NCBI RefSeq assembly: GCF_963966145.1
Contig: NC_091046.1
Coordinates: 15,438,001-15,502,000, forward strand
DNA length: 64,000 nt
Direction of reading: 5' to 3'
DNA from: Tenebrio molitor
Lineage: Eukaryota > Arthropoda > Insecta > Coleoptera > Tenebrionidae
This document shows, in pieces, positions 12,301-27,300 of the stretch. Below the pieces are notes generated by a model that ran no database searches, had not been told where the DNA came from, and saw nothing but the letters and a program-made list of their open reading frames with translations. The translations under genes were made by a program, and so were the position numbers. The stretch's first letter is position 1. Every line of letters starts with the position of its first letter.

Positions 12301-15300
12301 TCATTCTTTCGTTGAACATCCAATAAGAATGATGCATTCATTCTTTAATAGTCGTGGAGAAATTCATTTATTCTAGGTGTTATGCCTTTATTAAATACCA
12401 AAACTGTCCAACTTGTGTCTCCGTCGTTGGGATACGCCGCTAATATAAGAAAGCAATCAGTAAGTAGGGCCTAAAAATACAGTTATCAAAAAGAAAACCC
12501 ATTTGATTCTTTTTACAGATTTCAATGTTCTTGATTTATTCGTTCATTCACTCATGAAATACAGGGTTATTCTAAATGATTGTAGTCGAAGTAGGCCATG
12601 TCCATGTTATTACGTTTTTGCCGTTTTCATGTGAACTGTCAGTTGTGTCGCTGTCACTGTCATTTTTTTAGGTGAAAAGTGCGGTGATGAGGATTTTATT
12701 TATTTTTGTTAAATTAACGATTGAATCCAGAAATATTGAGTTGATCTACAATCAATTTAAAAATATTGAGTTGTTTTGCAGCCAATTTAACACATCATTT
12801 TGATGATTTTTTTTATGTGGAGCGTCAACCATAAATTTTACATTCAGTTTTCACGCCTACTTCGACTACAATCATTTAGAATAACCCTGTATAAACTCGT
12901 CATATGATTAGTAATCGACAATATGACTCGTGAAATCAAAGTAGTACATTCAATCTGCAGTTATCTTTCATTCGTAGAGGCCATCGATGATAATAATACA
13001 TACCACTTGTTATGTTATATTTGAAAATAAATTTTATTTTCCAGGTTGTAACGTATAATATTACATGATATTAATAGTATATTACTCAATGAGCAGATAA
13101 TGTTGGCTATTACTCGTAAGGATGATTTTGTGTCACGAGCCGCTGGCGAGTGGCGTTATTCACCCGAGCGAGTAAGCCATTATCTGCGAATAGAATAACT
13201 ATACTTTTTTCACGACTATAAGGAAAAATTGATAAATAAATTTCATTATTAGATAAACTTAAACTGATGTTTTAAAATTTACTTTGCATACTTGATACCG
13301 TTGCACTAAAATTTGCTATTAGACTTCATAAACTTGCACTGTTATTTGCAGTGAGTTTTGAAATTATTATTCAACAGGCCGTGGGTAATGAATCCTGTTA
13401 TCCAATGAAAAACACTTTAATAATTACAGTATTATCCAATAGGAGTAGAAAATACAGTGGAAATTCCCTAAGTCTAACTTTATGAGACAAGAAAAAAAAA
13501 TTCGAGTTACGGAAATTTTGAGTTGCAGAAAATACACAAAAAATAAACGAAAAAACTTTATTTGTTAATTTCAAAGTTAGGTATTTTTTTTTTTTAGTTT
13601 TATCGGACCCTTTCTCGTCTACAAAAACAACCACCAAATTTAAAGATTTATAAATATCTATAATCAGGGACATTATTTCTGCACTCTACAAATGTTCTCA
13701 GCTTTTCAATAGACGACTAAGTTTCTTCACAAAACTTCTGCGAATTCTTTAGCCTTTTCTCTAATTATTATAGTTACCGAAAGAGGTAAATTTTTATCAG
13801 GTGTCGTGGTTAATCATAGGACCTAGTTTTAGTATTAATATTAGTTAATAGTACTCTATGTACTATTCATTTTTGATAGTGAAAAAATATTTGTCAAAAA
13901 GTTTCCTTGGATGCTAAAATAGTTATATTTTAGCACCCAAGGAAACTTTTTGACGAATATTTTAGCATCCAAGGAAAATTTTACAAAAATTAAAAAATTC
14001 AAAAATTTTAAAATGCTGTTGTAGAAAAAATAGTGTTTGTATTTCGTGCGAAAGATGATTGTTTTGTTGGCGCATTCGAATGAGTTTGAAGTCTCGACCT
14101 GACGGTCTCGACCAAAAACTCATTCTCATACCCCAACAAAAAACAATCATTTTGCGCACTTAATACAAAAATAACTATTGTTTCGAGTTATACATAGAAG
14201 TTCGAATTAGAAGTGGTGGTTTATATGTGTAAATTGGTTTTTTTTTTGGGCATGAGTGGGCCCAATTTGGCACACGAACGAGTTGAATACAAGGTTTTTT
14301 TTGTTCGACGAGTCCCTTAAAGGCTCCAAATCGCTTAAAATCTTTAAAATTAGCTTAACGGTTCAACGGTTCGTTTTGACAAGTTATGACATTTATTAAA
14401 ATCCGTTCACACAGGACAATATTCTCAAATCCTGACAGTGCCGAATAAAAAACAATGGGCCGTATCACGACACCGTTATTAAAGTTGCCGATAACTAGAG
14501 TAGTGATTAAAGTAAACATAAAACGATATAGATTAATGCAATTATAATCTGCCAGAGAGAGATGAATTTATCACCAAGGTAATAATTAGCGTAATGATTC
14601 AATTTAATAAGGGTGTCGTGACTGTCGTGATACGGCCCAATATTGTTTAATGTTAACAATAAATACTTCGTAAAATATTTGTTTTTTATTTGGGTGCCAA
14701 ATATGTATATTCATGAGAATCGTAAAAGTTATTGTTGGATACCAAAATTCAAATAAATTATGTACTTACTTTAAAAAAAAATAGGTATAAGTACTATCGC
14801 GGCCATCCAAAAGTGAACGTTTTTTTTTTATAGTTTGATTTTTACTTTAAATCATAGGCGTCCTAAAATGTCAAAGTTTGACACTAGCGATAAAAAAATT
14901 ATTGAAACTATTTTTTTAAATGCCACATCTCACTCCGATTCAGACAGCTAGGGCTATTGCAAAGCTAGAAGAAAATTGGTCTTTGGCTGCTGTGGCCAGA
15001 GAATTACATTGCAGTAAGACTTGCATCTTCAATATAAAGGGACGCTGGCAAGAAAACAGGCTTGAGGCCAATACGAATAGGTGTTGAAAAGGTTTCTTTA
15101 CTAAAGTTTACTTTCACTTTAATAATGTATTAATTACTTCTCAGTCTCATTTTTATTAAAAATTGTTTATTACAACTTTTTATTATTAAAATAGTAACGC
15201 CTGCTGCACGAACGCCAATGAGTACAGCCTGATTTAATATAACGAAAAATACGGAAATTTTCGCAAGCTATCGTTCACTTTTGGATGGCCGCGATTGTAC

Positions 15301-18300
15301 CTACATTCATATAAAATGAATATATATCTTTAAGTTTCGCAATTCCTGTCTAAAATTTGTAGAAAAAAAAATGTGACTAAGCCAAATATATGATTCATCC
15401 CTTGATCAGCTACATTTTTTTTGCATTTCACATCTTTACACTTAGAGTCCCCAAAAGTTAACAATAAACTGAACTCAATTTGAAATTCAGAATCTAGTTG
15501 CAGTTGTATGATTACTTACAATAAGAAATATACAATACAAAATTGAAAAATTCAAATAACATATTATTTTCACTAAATCTTTGTTTGTTGGTTGTTAGGT
15601 TTCTAATTTGCTAATATAAAATAAATTCTCTGCCGTCCACAAGATCTCACGAATAATTCTCGTGGTTCACGCGTGACAAATTCTGCCACATACAGTTCTG
15701 TAGTTTTGTAGATTTGTCAAACATCGAACACTTTAGACCCATTTCCATAATATGTAATTTTTCAAAGATCTTAGAATCTATATTATATAAACGCATTTAT
15801 GCAGGCGTAAAGAACTATATTTCACCTCATCAACACGGATTTGTAGAAAGAAGATCAACACTCACCAACCTCGCTTATTTTTCGCAATACGTTTCAGAGG
15901 CAATTGACTCTAAATATCAAGTGGACGTTCTATATACAGATTTTCAGAAAGCGTTTGACCAAATCGATCATTTCATTCTACTCAGAAAACTTGAACAGTT
16001 TGGTTTTGATAATTCTTTACTGGCCTTATTTCAGTCATATCTGCTAGATAGGCGCCACTATGTTACCTACCAAAACTTTGTATCCAAGTCCTTTACACCG
16101 ACCTCAGGCGTTCCGCAAGGCTCAAACCTTGGACCTCTTCTATTCCTACTTTTCATAAACGATATTGTCAATGTTATTACCTGTGAAAAGTTGCTTTTCG
16201 CTGATGATCTTAAATTGTTTATTAGAATCGAATCTGATAGTGATTTTAATCTACTACAAAATAACTTAGACGCTGTTGTTGAATGGTCATCTCGAAATCG
16301 GCTCTCTTTGAATACTGCTAAATGTTTTGTATCCTCATATTCCCGGATTCGTTCTGTCAAGGAACATACGTATATAATTGACCAACATCGTTTAGAACGA
16401 GTCTACAAACTCAAAGATTTGGGTGTCACTTTCGATACGGAATTAAATTTTAACGATCATCTTAACAATATTGTTAGCAAAGCTCTAAAAACGTATGGAT
16501 TTGTATTTAGAAATTGTGAAGACTTCAGCAATCCAAAAACTCTATTGTTACTGTACACGTCATTGATTAGATCTCAACTGGAATATTGTTCACTTATATG
16601 GTATCCTATATACATCACAAATATTAATGAACTCGAGAAAGTCCAACGAAAATTTTTGAAGTTTTTAAGTTTTCAACTTGACGGTGTTTACCCTATAAGA
16701 AATTATGATAACAACATGTTACGAGTATTAGGCAGGTTTAAGCTTAAGTCCTTGTATACTCGCAGAGTAAATGCTGTTGTATCATTTCTGTATAAGCTTG
16801 TACATCATAAAATTGATTGTTCATTTCTTTTAAGCAAAATTAGCTTTCATGTTCCTCGCATGAATAGTCGAAACTCCACTACGTTTTATATTCCTAGCTA
16901 CAGAACAAATGTGTTGCTTAAGTCGCCGATTATTTTAATGTGCAACAACTTTAATCGGTTCGCTACAAGGTGTGACATTCACTTTGACTCTTTGAAAACA
17001 ATTCTTGACGCTGTAGAATACCGACTGTTGTCTTTAAAGAGTTGATCATTATTATGACTTATTTATTAGCTTGTAATCTAGTTGTACAGCACATTATTTC
17101 CTGTAATTGGGTGCTTCCTGTAGGAAATATATTTATTATTATTATTATTAAGCTTGCTGGTTTATATGTGTATCTTCGTTTACCTTTTAAAATCACTGAT
17201 AAGGCTTTGTCTATTATAAACGGTTTGTCTGAAGGATATGTTTTAACGTAAAAAGATTATACAGAATTGATTTCAATTGATGCAGGTGTTTTCCCATGCC
17301 CGAGCATTCTTCAGTGTAAATGGAAATTTATTCAACGGTGAACCAGTTCATTTTTCGTACATGCCGGACTTGGTTCTTGAACATGCTCGTAATGTCACGA
17401 TTAAACTACATCACCGCATCGGCCGATTCCTCAAACTTCAACTGTACTTCGCTTCACGATGGATCTTGCTCAGTGAAATCTCTTTTGACTCCGGTAAGCG
17501 TCTTTAATCTTCCAACCATCCATAATCAGCCGAGTGACTTATTGTTTTACTACCGATCCATTTTGCAAACGATAAAATGCTAACATTAATCTCTATCAAA
17601 TAAATCAAAATGTCGCACGCAAAATGAACTACAGTATCGACCCCGACGAGACTACTCGTACTTTATCAGGCCGTAGAATTCCGTCCAATTAATGACATAT
17701 TGAGGGGCGGTATGTTCACACAAATTTGTGGTAAAGCAATTTTGTTACGCGGTTTAAAATTACGAATTACAAAGCACGTCTTCATTAATTAAAAATCGGG
17801 TGACCCAGAAACTGGGGGCAATATCGGGAATTATCGCGTGGACCATCCTCCTCTCATCTTTTCTCTTTAATAAAGACGAGCTAAAATCGTAATACTTTTT
17901 TCGGTCTCTGAAACTCCTACTTTCTAAATGTTATTTCAGTGGTGATAACAGGCAATTTTACGGAGACGACGGAGGACATACCAATTCCGGATTCTGGCAA
18001 GGAATATCCGTTACAAAGAGATGAAGTTAAAAGTACGTCCAGTAAAGTAAATCGTAATACCACTGGAGCTTCCACAAAGAGCGGAACTAATGAAGAACCT
18101 AAGCACTACATTGGTCTCGTTATTGGTATTCTTACGGTTGTAATATTGATCCTTGTAACGGCGATTGTGTTTATCGTGTTTCGAAATCAACGATTCAAAA
18201 CTACCACAGGGCTCACAGTCGTGCCTAGATCCGAGAAAAGAATAGAATGCGACAAGGTAAGAAAACTTCCCGATTTAAAGTCCACACGTCTTAAATCTCT

Positions 18301-21300
18301 GTTTCATTTCTTTTTATTGTCTTGTTGTCAGAAATAATTTATATCCAGTTCAACATGAAATGTTGAATGGAAGGTAAAATTCAAAATAAACCTCGGTTGT
18401 TTAAATTCTCTGAAGCAGCTTTAATAAAGTTAAATAGACACAATTTTTGAAATACGCAACACATTTTCTGTATTCTATCACAACCAACTTCTGAAATAAC
18501 GTACAGTATCATTAATTTCTTTACATCGGTAATATTCTCAAACTCGTCGCCTCGCATAGAATTTTATGATATGAACAAACTTTAATTTGCAGAGAAACGT
18601 TGTTAAGATAAGTGAATGACGGGGCGTTTACCACTTTACCATAGCAATAAGTTTCGTCGACGCTTTGAACTAATCTGTTATCTTAAATATCGCGAGCAAT
18701 AAAATGTCTTTATTAAATTGCGGGTTTCTAGCTTCTCCATTATGATTTATTTGTGTTATTTGTACGTACTTTTGTCGTCGTGGTGCCTTTTCACCAAGTC
18801 ATGTCGGAATCGAAAAAAGTTGATTCAAAAAGAAAACATCTAATATATCTTTGCGTCTCGTTAGAGGGAAGGAAAGTACGTAAAAGTAATTTTTTACGGC
18901 AAACTCAGCAAAACGGAATTAATGTGGCGAAACTTTATATTGAAAAAGTAGTTACCCAATCGAAGTTCGACAAACAAACATGATTATAAAGTCAAGCAAC
19001 GCTAACGTGTTTTATGTTCTGTTTTCTGCTCTTGGTAGATGGCGATGGAAGATTGCGACAAATCAGCTCTCTACGTGGAAACTTGCAAGACGAACCTGTA
19101 CGCTCGTCAACAAACACACCCAAACAGCCCGGATTATAGCGGTAAGTACGACCATCAAAGTCCTCATTTATTATCTCAGAAGTTTCTTTATGACAAATTT
19201 ACTATTCAATATTTACTACCTATCGATTTTTATTCAGACAAAATAGACATCTTGATACAATATTGAATGTAATTTTTTATTCATTCAAACTTAATTAAAT
19301 TTGATGTGTATAGTTGAAATTTTGTCGCAGCAGTGATTTGGATTGTCAAGTTTTAAATTATTACAGCCAACGTTGATTTGGTTTGACAGAAAATGTTTCT
19401 TCTTTCAAAACAAAGTATTATCTGACGCAGATCAATTCTCTCAAAGCTTTTGTTTTGTTAAACTTTCTAACAAAGTTTGAATTGTATTTGTTGTTATGAC
19501 TTAATAAGTCTAAGACTGTTTTGAGTAGCTTTTAATTTCTGTTCATGTTCTGTAGTTTAGCATTTTTCTTACAAAATATTTCTCTTTATCGAAAGTACAT
19601 ATTAAGTTGGTTAAAAACAAACCATCATCTCTATGTTTTTATTATTAAGATTTTTTTTTAGAAATTTCGTTATAAAATTAAAATTCATTTCCACCCAGTT
19701 TTCACATTTAAAAATTAATATTTCAGTAACCATTAGTTCAAAAGGTCATACATGATCAGAATTTAATATGTACAGTCGTGGACCAAAATAAAATAGGACA
19801 AAGTAGGAAACAAAAGTGTCAAAAATAAAATAACAATTCTGATAAGTGTCATCATTCGACAATATTTCAAAAACTCACAGTGATTCAATTGAACATAGTG
19901 ACAGTGAAGAGATGACAAGTGAAAAAACACAACCTAACTTTTTGTAAATCAATCGACAAGTCAAATCAAGTTGTAATCTGAGACACATACGCCTCAGTTA
20001 CACTACACAAATCTTTGAATTGTGAAACTGTCTAAGGTAACACTTTGTCCTATTTTATTTTGGTCAACGACAAAAAAGAATTGGCGTTGACGTCATTGCG
20101 CGGAAACGGAAAACTGTGGAAAAATGAAGATTATCGAAAAACGTTTTTTTTTTTTATTTTTTTCGAGATGTTCAACGGGAAAGAAAATATTTCCATTATT
20201 CGAATCTTTTCGCGCTCACTGTGTAATATTCACTAATTCTCAACAGGTTTTAATTCGAATGATGATATATTTTAAAAGCTTATAATTTTATTCCACAAAA
20301 CGCTACGTTAATACTAGGTTAAAAAGGACTTTGATACAGGACCAAATGATAAACCAATGTAAATAATAGTAGGTATATTATTCAATGAGCCGATAATGAT
20401 GGGTATTACTCGTGAGGATGATGTGTCACGAGCCACAGGCGAGTAGCGTAATTCATCCGAGCGAGTAATAGCCATAATCTGCGAATAGAATACTATACTT
20501 TTTCAACGACTATGAAGAGAAATTAATAAATAAATTTCATTATTAGACAAACTGAAACTGACGTTTGAAACCGACGTTTTAAAATGATTACTTGATACCA
20601 TTGCATTAAAATTTGCGATTGGACTTCATAAGCTAGTTGCAATGATATTTGTAGTGAGATTTGAAATTATTATTCAACGGGCCGTGGGCAATGAATCCTG
20701 TTATCCACTGAAAAACAATTTCATAATTACAGTAGATATGTACTATCCAATAATAGAAAAAAATATTATGAAACGAAAAAATTTCCACAATTGGTAATGA
20801 AACGTTTATTTCAACACCAGTGACAAAAAAAATATATATCACTTGGTACAGTTGTGTTCATTAAAGTGCTACTTTAGGGTTGTGTGTATCGGATTTAAAA
20901 AATATCAGATCATCACCATGGATGTATCTGTGTCTTTATGTGCAACTTGTTTTTTCTATTTTTTATCTAATACGCATTATTAGGTGTTGCTAGGAAGAAG
21001 GAAGCATACACACAACAAAGCTTGTACAACACTTTTTCGAACTGTATGAAATCATGTACAAGTTCACACACTACAAATTCTGTACAACACAACTGTAGAT
21101 CAGAACTTGAATCAAATATTTTTCATACATATTCAGATCTAACGAAACATAAATCACAGACATTACAAACTCAACTGTATAAAGGAAACTTCAAACTGAC
21201 AAGTGAAAAAACTAAATAAGCCTTTATTTAATACAAATAATGAAATTAATAATTTTGTCAGTTTAAAGTTTAAGGAACCTTTGTGATCAAAAAAATATTT

Positions 21301-24300
21301 TTTTGTTCGACACTGTCAGAATTTGAGAATTTTCTCCTATGTGAACGGATTTTGATAAATGTCACCACTTGTCAAAACAAAACGTCAAGCTAATTTTAAA
21401 GATTTTAAGCGATTTGGAGCCTTTAAGGGCCTCGTCGAACAAAAAAACGTTGTATTCAACTCGTTCGTGTGTCAATTGGGCTTTTTTGGCACTCGTGAGC
21501 CCTTAAAACGCTCGTTTCACTCGCATTTTAAACTGGCCCACTCGTGCCAAAAAACCCCAATTTACACAAGAACTCGTCAAATAAACTACTATTTTTTTGT
21601 TCCACACTGTCAGAATTTGAGAATTTTCTTCTGTGTTAACGGATTTTGATAAATGTCACAACTTGTCAAAACGAAACGTCAAGCTAATTTTAATGATTTT
21701 AAGCGATTTGGAGCCTTTGAGGGGCTCGTCTAACAAAAAAACAGGCTTTGCTCATCTCGCAAACATCCCACTCATAATACAAGATTTCCCAACTGATTGT
21801 ATAATTTACCTTTGTTTTTGTTAAGTTTTTCTACAAAGCTCTTAAGTTGTCATAAAATAAAAATCCTCGAATTTGAATTTTCAACACGTCGGGTAGCATA
21901 GTAGTCGACTGGACAAACATACATGAATATTCACATACATAATTCATGAAGTTTTCATGTATACATATGTATGAATTACATTTTGAAAACTTTAAGATTG
22001 AAATGTGTTTAAACTCAAATGTAAAGAATAAATAAATAAGTAGAAGTAAAAGAAGCAGAAATAAAAAGCTAGGTCACTTAAGTTTTCCATGATTTATTTA
22101 TGGCAGATATTATTTATGTTTTAAAATATTTATCAATGTGTACGTTTGTGTAGAGGAAGTTTGCGGAAGGAAGTCGGTAGTAATTTTTCATTAAATTATT
22201 TACAATTCCAGAAGTGCCGGACCTGGTTTGTCAAGAATACACCATTCCTCACGTGATGGACAAGCAAGGGTTCTCACAATCATCACGGGCGCCTCCACCA
22301 ATGCTGAACTTCCTGCCAAAACCGCCGCCCGTGCCTCCACCTCCGGCGAGCTACTACAGCGACCGAGATATATGCAGTCCTCTTCCGCTGGTTCCGTCAC
22401 CGGCACTGTCGCCCCCTCCGGGGCTATCCAGGTCCAAAATTAGCCGGCATTTCATGCTGCCCCTGAGTCCGGAACCGGATGATTGCTCAGATCAGGACGA
22501 AGATGTAGTTATCGAAATTTTCCCGCGTGAACAATTAGGTATAATCGAAAAACTCGGCGACGGTCCGTTTGGAGACGTGCATTTGTGTGAAGTGTTAGTC
22601 GGTGCCGATAATGGGAAATTCAGTGACTGTAAATTCGTAGTCGTGCACACTTTGAGGCTGGAAACTTACAGGGAGGAGTTTAATAAAGAAGTGAAAGCGT
22701 TAGCTAGACTAAATGATCCGAACATTGCTCGTCTTCTGGGTGCTTGCCTCGACACAGAACCTATATGTGCGATTCGAGAATACGCGCCAATGGGAGATTT
22801 GTGCCAATTTTTGCAAGATCACGTCGCCGAAACAGCCACCCCGCTTGCCCCCACCGCCAAAACGTTGAGGTAAAACGCTTAAACTAAAATTAATTATGTA
22901 TTTGCTTCGGTCGTAAACTGGGAGCACAGGTAGGTGCATTCAGTCTCTTTCCTACATGGAAAACAGGAGAATTTATTTGTTATAGAAGGGAAACTTTCAT
23001 GAAATTTGCAAATTTAGTCATCACATTATGTGTGATTTATTTAATCGCAAGTTTTTAGCATCATATATTAATTAAAATTAATTTTCTCTTTCGAATGTTA
23101 TAGTTGTCAATACCAAGTGGTCCATTAAATTTGATTTTAAGAGTCAAGCCTCAATCTGTCCCAAAGTTTTAATTTGATTTTTTTATTGCTCGGAAGCTGT
23201 GCCATATTGTCGAGAATTTTTTTCCAATTTTTGTCATGAGTTATCTCTGTATTAATATTTTGCAATAAGTTTAGAAGAGGTGAACGAGTATGACTAGTTT
23301 GAGTACGAGCGCATTCAATACTTAATAGCCATATCAGTTCAGTAAAATCACTTTTCGAAAGCCTTAAGAATACCGTTTTTCTTTATTTGATATGAGATAG
23401 TATATCGTCGGCTTTCTTTAGAAACTGTGTATGTCTAATTAGCAACATTTTTCTGGAAAACTGTTTAAAATTCTTATTTTTTATGTTAGCTTTTTGGAGT
23501 AAAGTGCAAAAAATGTGTATTAAAGTTTTGTATAGTATTTATCAAAACAGTCTGCTGATTGTATTGTGAAACTTATTTAAATAATTAATAATTATTTAAA
23601 TAAATTAATAATCAAAATGGGACTTACACGGTTTCTAAAGAAAACCGACGATATTAAGTATCAAAAACGGTAAGAACAATGTATCGATCGAAGACAATTG
23701 TTTGGATTATTGTCCGAGATCGATACATTGTCCTTAACGTTCGTGATGCTTACGACGGTTTTTGCGCAATTAAATATTTATTACAAAGCATTCATAGAAT
23801 AGGCAATGAGATATGTGTTACCCTTCACATCATGTTGCCATAATGTCGATTTTTATATTGCGTTTCTATAACAACTTACCGTTTTATAACTAGAAGAAAT
23901 GAATTAATTTAGTTTACTTCTTTTATATTTATTACGATTTACTAATTTTTGATGAAAAATCACTTGCCAGAGAGAACTTTCTTAATACTTACAGGGTGAT
24001 TCATATAGTATCATACAAACTTTAACTAGTGGTAGATTCCGATCCCTAGACACTCTTACAAAAATGTCAAGGTTCTAATTGTTGAAGATAAAGCATGTTG
24101 AAGAACCGCAGATAAATGAAAATATTTTACGTTCAAAATGAAACTAAAGCGACCTTTATAATACCAATATTTTCTCTATAGCAACAATTGTTTGCTTGTA
24201 TTATGACACTCATGACATTTGTTAAACATTGGACGTAAAGTGGAACAAATGATTAATAAATTAGCGAAGAATTGCTTTTACTAATAGTGAAAAGACCGAT

Positions 24301-27300
24301 ATGGTACTTTTTGCCAATTTTTGATGTATGACTCTATATTTTATTCTTTTAAGAGCCTTTTGAGATCGGAATCTGCCACTGGTTAAAGTATGAATGAAAC
24401 TATATGAATCACCCTGTATAAGTAAATGTAGTTGTCAAGTTAAAACGTCTGTAGTTTAACAATTTAATGTTTGAACATCTTTAACTTTATTGTATTGTTG
24501 GTAGTTACGCTGACATGCAAACTTTTGTACAGTGTCTTTTCAGTATATGCGAATTCATTCATTTTACATTCTACCTAGTTGTCTGAAAAAAATTCAAATG
24601 TGTTCCGCCAGAAAATTTGAATATTCCTATTTGAAGTGAACAAGTAAAGCGGGAAGCACAATTTCATTTGGAGAAAAAGTTTTAAATGCAGCTATTTCAA
24701 ATTTAAGCGAGATGTGTTTTCAATATATTTACCGATAAAAATTAATAATAATATCCATATCAAAAATATTTTTTTCCACTACTAGTCTCAGAAGGCTTCA
24801 TTATTGACTCTCGAACCGACCCCAGAAGTAGAATTTCTCTCCCAAGGTTAATAATAATTTTGATTATTAACCTAGGTGAATAATGAACTGCCGTCACGTA
24901 GCAACGAAAGATTTTCGTTGATTTCATTGGTTAACGTAGACGATTTTCATAGCAACCGTTGAAAAATGAGAACTCGGATCGTCGCATCGGACAAAATAAT
25001 TTTATTAATAATTATTATCCGAAAGGGTTTTAACGTATCTAGTAGTGGAAAAAATAGTATATAAACCACGGTGAAGAAGTCCCTTATAGCCTTCGCGCCT
25101 TAGAACCCTCGGCACGCCTCGGGCTCTAATCTTCTAATGAACTTCTTCACCTTGGTGTATAATATACTATTTGTGTGCAACCGTACGCGAAATGAAATCT
25201 AGTTTCGCGGTGGTTGTTCGTAACGACGGCCGTTAAAATAAATGTCATATTAATATTTGATACAAATCAGAGCTTCCATGTTTTGTTTTGAGTTTTAAAT
25301 TGAATTCAGTAAACATTGTAAGATGAACGTATAGAAATAATTTATTGTCACACTTACAACATATCTAGTGTAGTCTTACAAAATCTGGAATAGTGACAGT
25401 TATGAAAATTCGATTTATGCCAGTTTTTGTGTCAGGAACGGTCACTATTAGTACAGAATTTTCGTCCAGAATGTCATCAATAGACATTTTGGTTAATTCG
25501 TCTCTTCGCGCGGCCCCAGATATTTCCATAAATAAAATGACCTAAAAAGCGGCAGATGATACAACTTATCATAACAGAACTTAACATTTACCTTCCACAA
25601 TAAATACATTCCAGTAAATAAGCCAATACAACACATTTTCCAACACCGTTTTCACATTCTTCTTGTTACACCAGTCTCTAAAGTGACTCTAACATTTTTC
25701 ACACTGCCGTTTAGATTTTTTAACTCTGGAGGAGCACGCGGAACTAAAACATCCTAATTTTCTTCCGACATTCTTGCAATTTTTTTCAAAATGAATTGTT
25801 TTATTTATGTTATTTCTATAGCGACATGCCGACGTGTAAGACGACTTTATATTTATGGATATGGATTTATGTATAATTACAAATTTTCGGTTGCACAAAA
25901 TCATGTGTACACCTTGGCCACGAAATCTTTTAACATCCTCGAGACTCATTCTATTGTCTCGGGCGCAAGCGACCTCAGAGACAATTTTTCTCTCGGTACG
26001 TTAAAGAATGATTTCGCAGCCTCGATATACAAATAACTGTTATGTAAAATTTGTTCCTATTCGATAAAGGTTGCTACTCTGTAAAATAACACTTTACTAA
26101 TTGATTTTGGATTTAGCTATAGTAAATTCAAAAAACTCCTGGACTGTCAAAATATTTTAAATAAAATGTTTGTTTTGACTGTACTTGGGTATAAAAATGT
26201 TTCACTAGAGCGTACCCACGTCAAAATCTAGTTACAAAATATATTGAGGTTATGCTTTCCTTTTTAATCATTGAACTAAAAATGTTTTGAACACTTGAAA
26301 CGAAATGCAGCAACTAAAAGAACTGGAGCAATTTAATCAAGTTTATAAAAAACACAAAGAAAAACAGACAAACTGAAAACAGGTAAAAACTAAACAATAA
26401 CCAAAATTGAAAATCGCTTCCCATACCTGAGAGTCAGATTCCGCGAAGGATATATTGGGTGGAACATCTCTAATACCCACATAGTTAACCAATCAGCTTT
26501 AATTAGGTTTTCATTTTCATAAAGCAAAAGCTGTTTCTCCACAGTTGCGTTAAAATCAGAAACGCATTTTTGTTGAAGGTATGGTTTTATAATATATGTA
26601 ATAATTTGTTGGTCCTCTTCTCTCGCGCCACCATAGTTCGTTTTGAATTTTCTATTTTGTCCTTTTTACAAAATATACTTAAATAATTTTGCAATTTATT
26701 TGACAATGTCAATTTAAACAAATGATTAGTTTGAAAAATCAAAAAATCATAGATACCGACCAGACAATATGAAAATAACTATTGATTTAACCAACTTAAC
26801 AACTCCAATTTTGATTTTGACAGTCCAGATGTTTTTTGAATAGACTTTATAAAGTTTATTACTGCATAAAATGCAAAAAACAATGTGTAAATGTAAAATA
26901 AAAGTTAAAGAAGCAAGCTAGATAAAATTCTGTTCCTGAATTCTATTTGAATATAAAGAAATGCTTACAAGAAAGGTGTGATCATAATACGCCGAGATTA
27001 ACGCTAGCCTCTTCTAAATTATTCATACGAAAGTGTACAGGGGACGCCATTAGTTAATCTAAAACTAGTACCCTTTTATCCAAAGGTAACTTAAGAAGAT
27101 TTTCGAACTGTTCAGAGTGGGTTCTGATGGTTATTAGAACCCCTTACCCCTTACTCTGTAGCAGCAATGAAATTGAAATTCGCAAATAGTAAAACATTTA
27201 TTTATATTCTAATTACATACTTACAACTCTCAATAACAACTTTACACTTTTGAATGTTGTAGCGATCTAAATTTAGTTCACGCATTTTAAAAGTGCGGCA

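Noticed and set aside
22200..22406. Minus-strand ORF opposite the proline-rich DDR exon
   Set aside because: It mirrors the GC-rich exon F, which has clear DDR homology on the + strand and correct splice sites.
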